The notes beneath the pieces are model-generated. The model was not told the origin of the DNA. It made no database searches and worked only from the letters and a program-made list of their open reading frames with translations. A program made the position numbers and the translations under genes. This document shows, piece by piece, positions 61,149 to 64,000 of a stretch of 64,000 nt of DNA. Each line of letters opens with the position of its first letter. Position 1 is the first letter of the stretch. The DNA comes from Bacillus sp. OxB-1. GTDB lineage: Bacteria; Bacillota; Bacilli; Bacillales_A; Planococcaceae. The DNA lies in NCBI RefSeq assembly GCF_000829195.1, contig NZ_AP013294.1:868001-932000 (forward strand), given 5' to 3'.

Positions 61149-64000
61149 TTAATAACGTCTAAGTGCTACCGTTTTAATTTGCTCAATGATCTTATCTGCC
61201 TGATCCAAGTTAATATCTACTTGATGTTCCTTAGAAAAGTCATATAATAAGTCGTCCAATTCCTGAGCAATCCGATTATGCACTTCTAAATTATCGTGCC
61301 AATCCCTCTTTGTATATTCACGAATGATCTCATCCATTTTCAAAGCCAGCTCACCCATTGTGTCGTAACTGACGGTATTTTCATGTACTTCGCTAAGAAG
61401 ATCCTTTGTCACGCCATAAAAAGCTTGTGCATTGGTATTTTCCTTAATAACACCAGGGTAATCATCGGTAGGTTCCCCACGACGGTACTCTTCCATAATG
61501 CTTTTCATCAAATTTAAATACTCGGCTTCCGAAATCCGCTTGTCCTTATATGCCTGAATCGCTTCTTGAATTCGTTCGGAAAAACGTTTGTAGTAAGCAG
61601 GGTTTTCATCCCATTTCGTATTGACACTTTTCGTTAAGCGTGTCCGAATGGCATCTGCTTTTGCACGTTTTGAGCCAAGGCGCTCAATTTCTTCTTCAAA
61701 TTGTTTTTCATTGAGAATGTCAACGGGATTCGTAATACGAATAACTTCTTCTGCTGAAATATAGTTATCCATCAACTTCTGCATTTTCGCTTCGTATTCC
61801 TTATGGTCAATCGTATCGGAATAACGGAGCTTGACACTTTTTCGAAGCTCTTGATAGAACTTCAAATCCTTTTTGTATGTTTGAAGCTCTTCAGGTGGAA
61901 GGGCATTGTACACTTTCTCCGACTCCAATGCAATACCGACATTTCGTCCGAATTTACTAAGGACATCATAAAATGCATTTCGACGTTCTTCATCCTCAAG
62001 GGATACTTCATATTCTTCAATATCCCTCTTATTACGAATGGATGTAAACATTTGCAACAAATCGGAATGCGTTTGACGAAGCTGACCGATAATACTAATC
62101 ACATCGTAAATCGCCCCTTTTAAATCATTCGGATCAAAGTTTTCAAGCCCCGCCCCCGAATACATTTCAAGTGCCTCATCCAACTTTTCAAGCAATCCAC
62201 GATAGTCGATAATTAACCCATAATCTTTTCCTTCATACAGGCGATTGACCCTTGCAATAGCTTGTAGAAGCGTGTGTTCCTTCATGGGCTTATCTATATA
62301 CAAAACCGTTGCTCTTGGTGCGTCAAAGCCTGTTAGGAGCTTATCAACGACAATTAAAAGATCAATGTCATCTCCATGAATGAATTCTTCTTTAATGGCA
62401 TCTTCATATACTTCAGGCGTACCGTAACGATCCATCATCTTTTTCCAATAGGCCTGAATTTTGTCTTTCGACTCCCCGTCAACGGAATCATGTCCTTCCC
62501 GCTGATCGGGTGGTGAAATGACTACGGCACAGTTCAAGTCTTCGAGGTCTTCAAAAGCTTCTAAGTATCGTATGGCTTCAATTTTACTATTCGTCGCCAA
62601 CATTCCTTTGAACTGACTGCCTTGCGTCTTATAGTTATTCAAGAAATGCTGATTAATATCAAAAGCGATCATGGTAATCCGCTGATTTGAAGAAGCAATT
62701 CGTTCAAAGTGGCTCCACTTCTTCATCACTTCTTGTTTTTGTTCGTCATTCAAATGACGAGTAATCATTTCCAACCGACTATCAATTGCCTTTTGATTAA
62801 CCGTTTGATCGACCATTTTCCCTTCATATAAAAGAGGAACAATTGCTTTATCTTTAACACCATCCGCAATTGTATAGGTATGGATAAGCTTCCCGAATTT
62901 GATCATCGTACTTTTTTCTTTTTTCATGAGAGGTGTCCCTGTAAATCCAAGATAACATGCATTCGGGAACACTTTTTTCATTTTGATGTGAAGCTCACCG
63001 TACTGTGAGCGGTGCGATTCATCAACGAGAATGAAAATATCTTTTGATTCAATTGGTTTCTGTATCGTTGCGGCCGTATCAAATTTATGGACAAGTGTCG
63101 TGACAATATCAACATTTCCATCGTTAATCAGTTCAACAAGGTGGCTTCCCTTTGTCGCACGACTTGCTTTAAGCCTTGTATGATTAAACGTGCTATGGAT
63201 TTGCTTGTCCAGTTCAACACGGTCAGTGACAACGATTACCTGAGGGTTAAATTCTTTTAACTCCGAAAGCACATACTTCGCAAGCATGACCATTGTTAAA
63301 CTTTTCCCCGAACCTTGTGTATGCCAAATGACACCTGATTGCCGATTGCCATTTTCATCTCGGATCTCAATTGTTTTCAAAATTTCCTTTATAGCAAAGT
63401 ATTGCTGGTAGCGGGTCACTTTCTTCACATCTTTATCAAATAGCGTGAAAAACTGCGTTAGTTCAAGCAAACGTTCAGGATGGAATAACGAGATAATGTT
63501 TTTATCCTGCATCGTCGGCAGGCGACCATGAACCGTTTTAACCAACCATCCTTGCAACCATTCTTCTTGTTCTTCTTTCCAAATTGACCAGAATTTCTTC
63601 GGTGTGTTACATGTAGCGTACTGGGTTGCATTTTTGTTCGTTGACATGACAATCTGCACATACTTGAATAACTGGGGGGCATAATCCTTCCCCTGATTGC
63701 GAATCATTTGGCTAATGCCTTGTTGCATGGAAATAGAAGCCTTCTTACATTCAATCACGCCAAAAGGAATCCCATTCACAAACAAGACGATATCTGGACG
63801 GATCGTTCCTTTGCCATCTTGCCTTTCAATCGAAAATTCCTCAACGACATGAAAATCATTGTTTTCAACATTGTCCCAATCGACAAACTGTATCGTAAAC
63901 GATTTTTTGGAGCCATCAGGTAAGAATTCCGTATAGCTACGCCCTAACAGCAAAGTCTCAAAAATCTTCTCATTCGTCTTCACAAGCCCATCCGTCAAAG
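61149..64000 (-). CDS. hsdR: type I restriction endonuclease R subunit, 5' end outside window
   Basis: The frame is open from the right edge, so more than 950 residues of the C-terminal part are present. PD-(D/E)xK nuclease: RPDIVLFVNGIPFGVIECKK. SF2 helicase: Walker A TQGSGKS, DESH box (ILVDESHRSQYGE), GFTGTPLMKKE and VDKLLTGFDAP with the arginine finger region ARVNRLYEGKDYG. The C-terminal helical region binds the methyltransferase. With HsdM and HsdS, expected to the right of the window, it forms the enzyme that translocates and cuts unmodified DNA. Confidence 0.95.
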   Translation of the reverse strand, partial: LTDGLVKTNEKIFETLLLGRSYTEFLPDGSKKSFTIQFVDWDNVENNDFHVVEEFSIERQDGKGTIRPDIVLFVNGIPFGVIECKKASISMQQGISQMIRNQGKDYAPQLFKYVQIVMSTNKNATQYATCNTPKKFWSIWKEEQEEWLQGWLVKTVHGRLPTMQDKNIISLFHPERLLELTQFFTLFDKDVKKVTRYQQYFAIKEILKTIEIRDENGNRQSGVIWHTQGSGKSLTMVMLAKYVLSELKEFNPQVIVVTDRVELDKQIHSTFNHTRLKASRATKGSHLVELINDGNVDIVTTLVHKFDTAATIQKPIESKDIFILVDESHRSQYGELHIKMKKVFPNACYLGFTGTPLMKKEKSTMIKFGKLIHTYTIADGVKDKAIVPLLYEGKMVDQTVNQKAIDSRLEMITRHLNDEQKQEVMKKWSHFERIASSNQRITMIAFDINQHFLNNYKTQGSQFKGMLATNSKIEAIRYLEAFEDLEDLNCAVVISPPDQREGHDSVDGESKDKIQAYWKKMMDRYGTPEVYEDAIKEEFIHGDDIDLLIVVDKLLTGFDAPRATVLYIDKPMKEHTLLQAIARVNRLYEGKDYGLIIDYRGLLEKLDEALEMYSGAGLENFDPNDLKGAIYDVISIIGQLRQTHSDLLQMFTSIRNKRDIEEYEVSLEDEERRNAFYDVLSKFGRNVGIALESEKVYNALPPEELQTYKKDLKFYQELRKSVKLRYSDTIDHKEYEAKMQKLMDNYISAEEVIRITNPVDILNEKQFEEEIERLGSKRAKADAIRTRLTKSVNTKWDENPAYYKRFSERIQEAIQAYKDKRISEAEYLNLMKSIMEEYRRGEPTDDYPGVIKENTNAQAFYGVTKDLLSEVHENTVSYDTMGELALKMDEIIREYTKRDWHDNLEVHNRIAQELDDLLYDFSKEHQVDINLDQADKIIEQIKTVALRRY

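Overview
The window reads as chromosomal DNA of a spore-forming, low-to-middle GC Gram-positive bacterium of the order Bacillales, probably Planococcaceae such as Sporosarcina (inference). The signs are a spore photoproduct lyase with the Bacillus cysteine spacing, strong AGGAGG-type ribosome sites, TTG starts, a T-box leader, a cre-like box, and YitT-, YsnF- and YxcD-type genes.

Positions 1-11.4 kb: a catabolic block on the minus strand. A glycolate-oxidase-like pair (glcD, glcF) is followed by a second operon: iron-dependent alcohol dehydrogenase, TRAP transporter dctPQM, IclR regulator, GucD-like aldehyde dehydrogenase and a TIM-barrel protein cut by the window edge. A divergent GntR/FadR-type regulator faces glcD. 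Promoters, terminators and two classes of candidate operator can be read. The layout suggests uptake of an organic acid or polyol-type substrate and stepwise oxidation from alcohol to aldehyde to hydroxyacid to ketoacid; the substrate is not known.

Positions 11.4-39.9 kb: housekeeping and accessory genes. These are a methyltransferase, NCS2 purine permease, UbiB-like kinase behind a 41-bp repeat array, small envelope proteins, LysR regulator with a CofE-like ligase, VWA lipoprotein, YsnF stress protein, PgeF, SelO, SplB, an alpha/beta hydrolase, an M20 amidohydrolase beside a MetNIQ-type importer, amidase, ECF S component, Mqo, a flavoprotein, an MBL hydrolase-MaoC pair, and a bimodular isoprenoid synthase.

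Positions 40-53 kb: a CitST-like two-component system and its CitM-type transporter, an internally deleted brnQ with yitT under a T-box leader, DUF4317, an SDR, an EamA permease, a frameshifted gene coupled to a MazG-like gene, and a PaaI thioesterase. The thioesterase promoter shares an operator-like dyad with the MBL-MaoC promoter.

Positions 53-64 kb: an accessory, visibly AT-richer region. It holds a GIY-YIG protein, a HepT/MntA toxin-antitoxin pair, an ankyrin protein, a complete IS66 element with an 8-bp target duplication inside a decayed GGDEF gene, a DUF3800 protein, a DNA-binding-like gene broken by an in-frame TGA, a YgjP-like metallopeptidase and the R subunit of a type I restriction system that runs off the right edge. 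A roughly 210-bp palindromic repeat occurs twice (25.4 and 44.1 kb).
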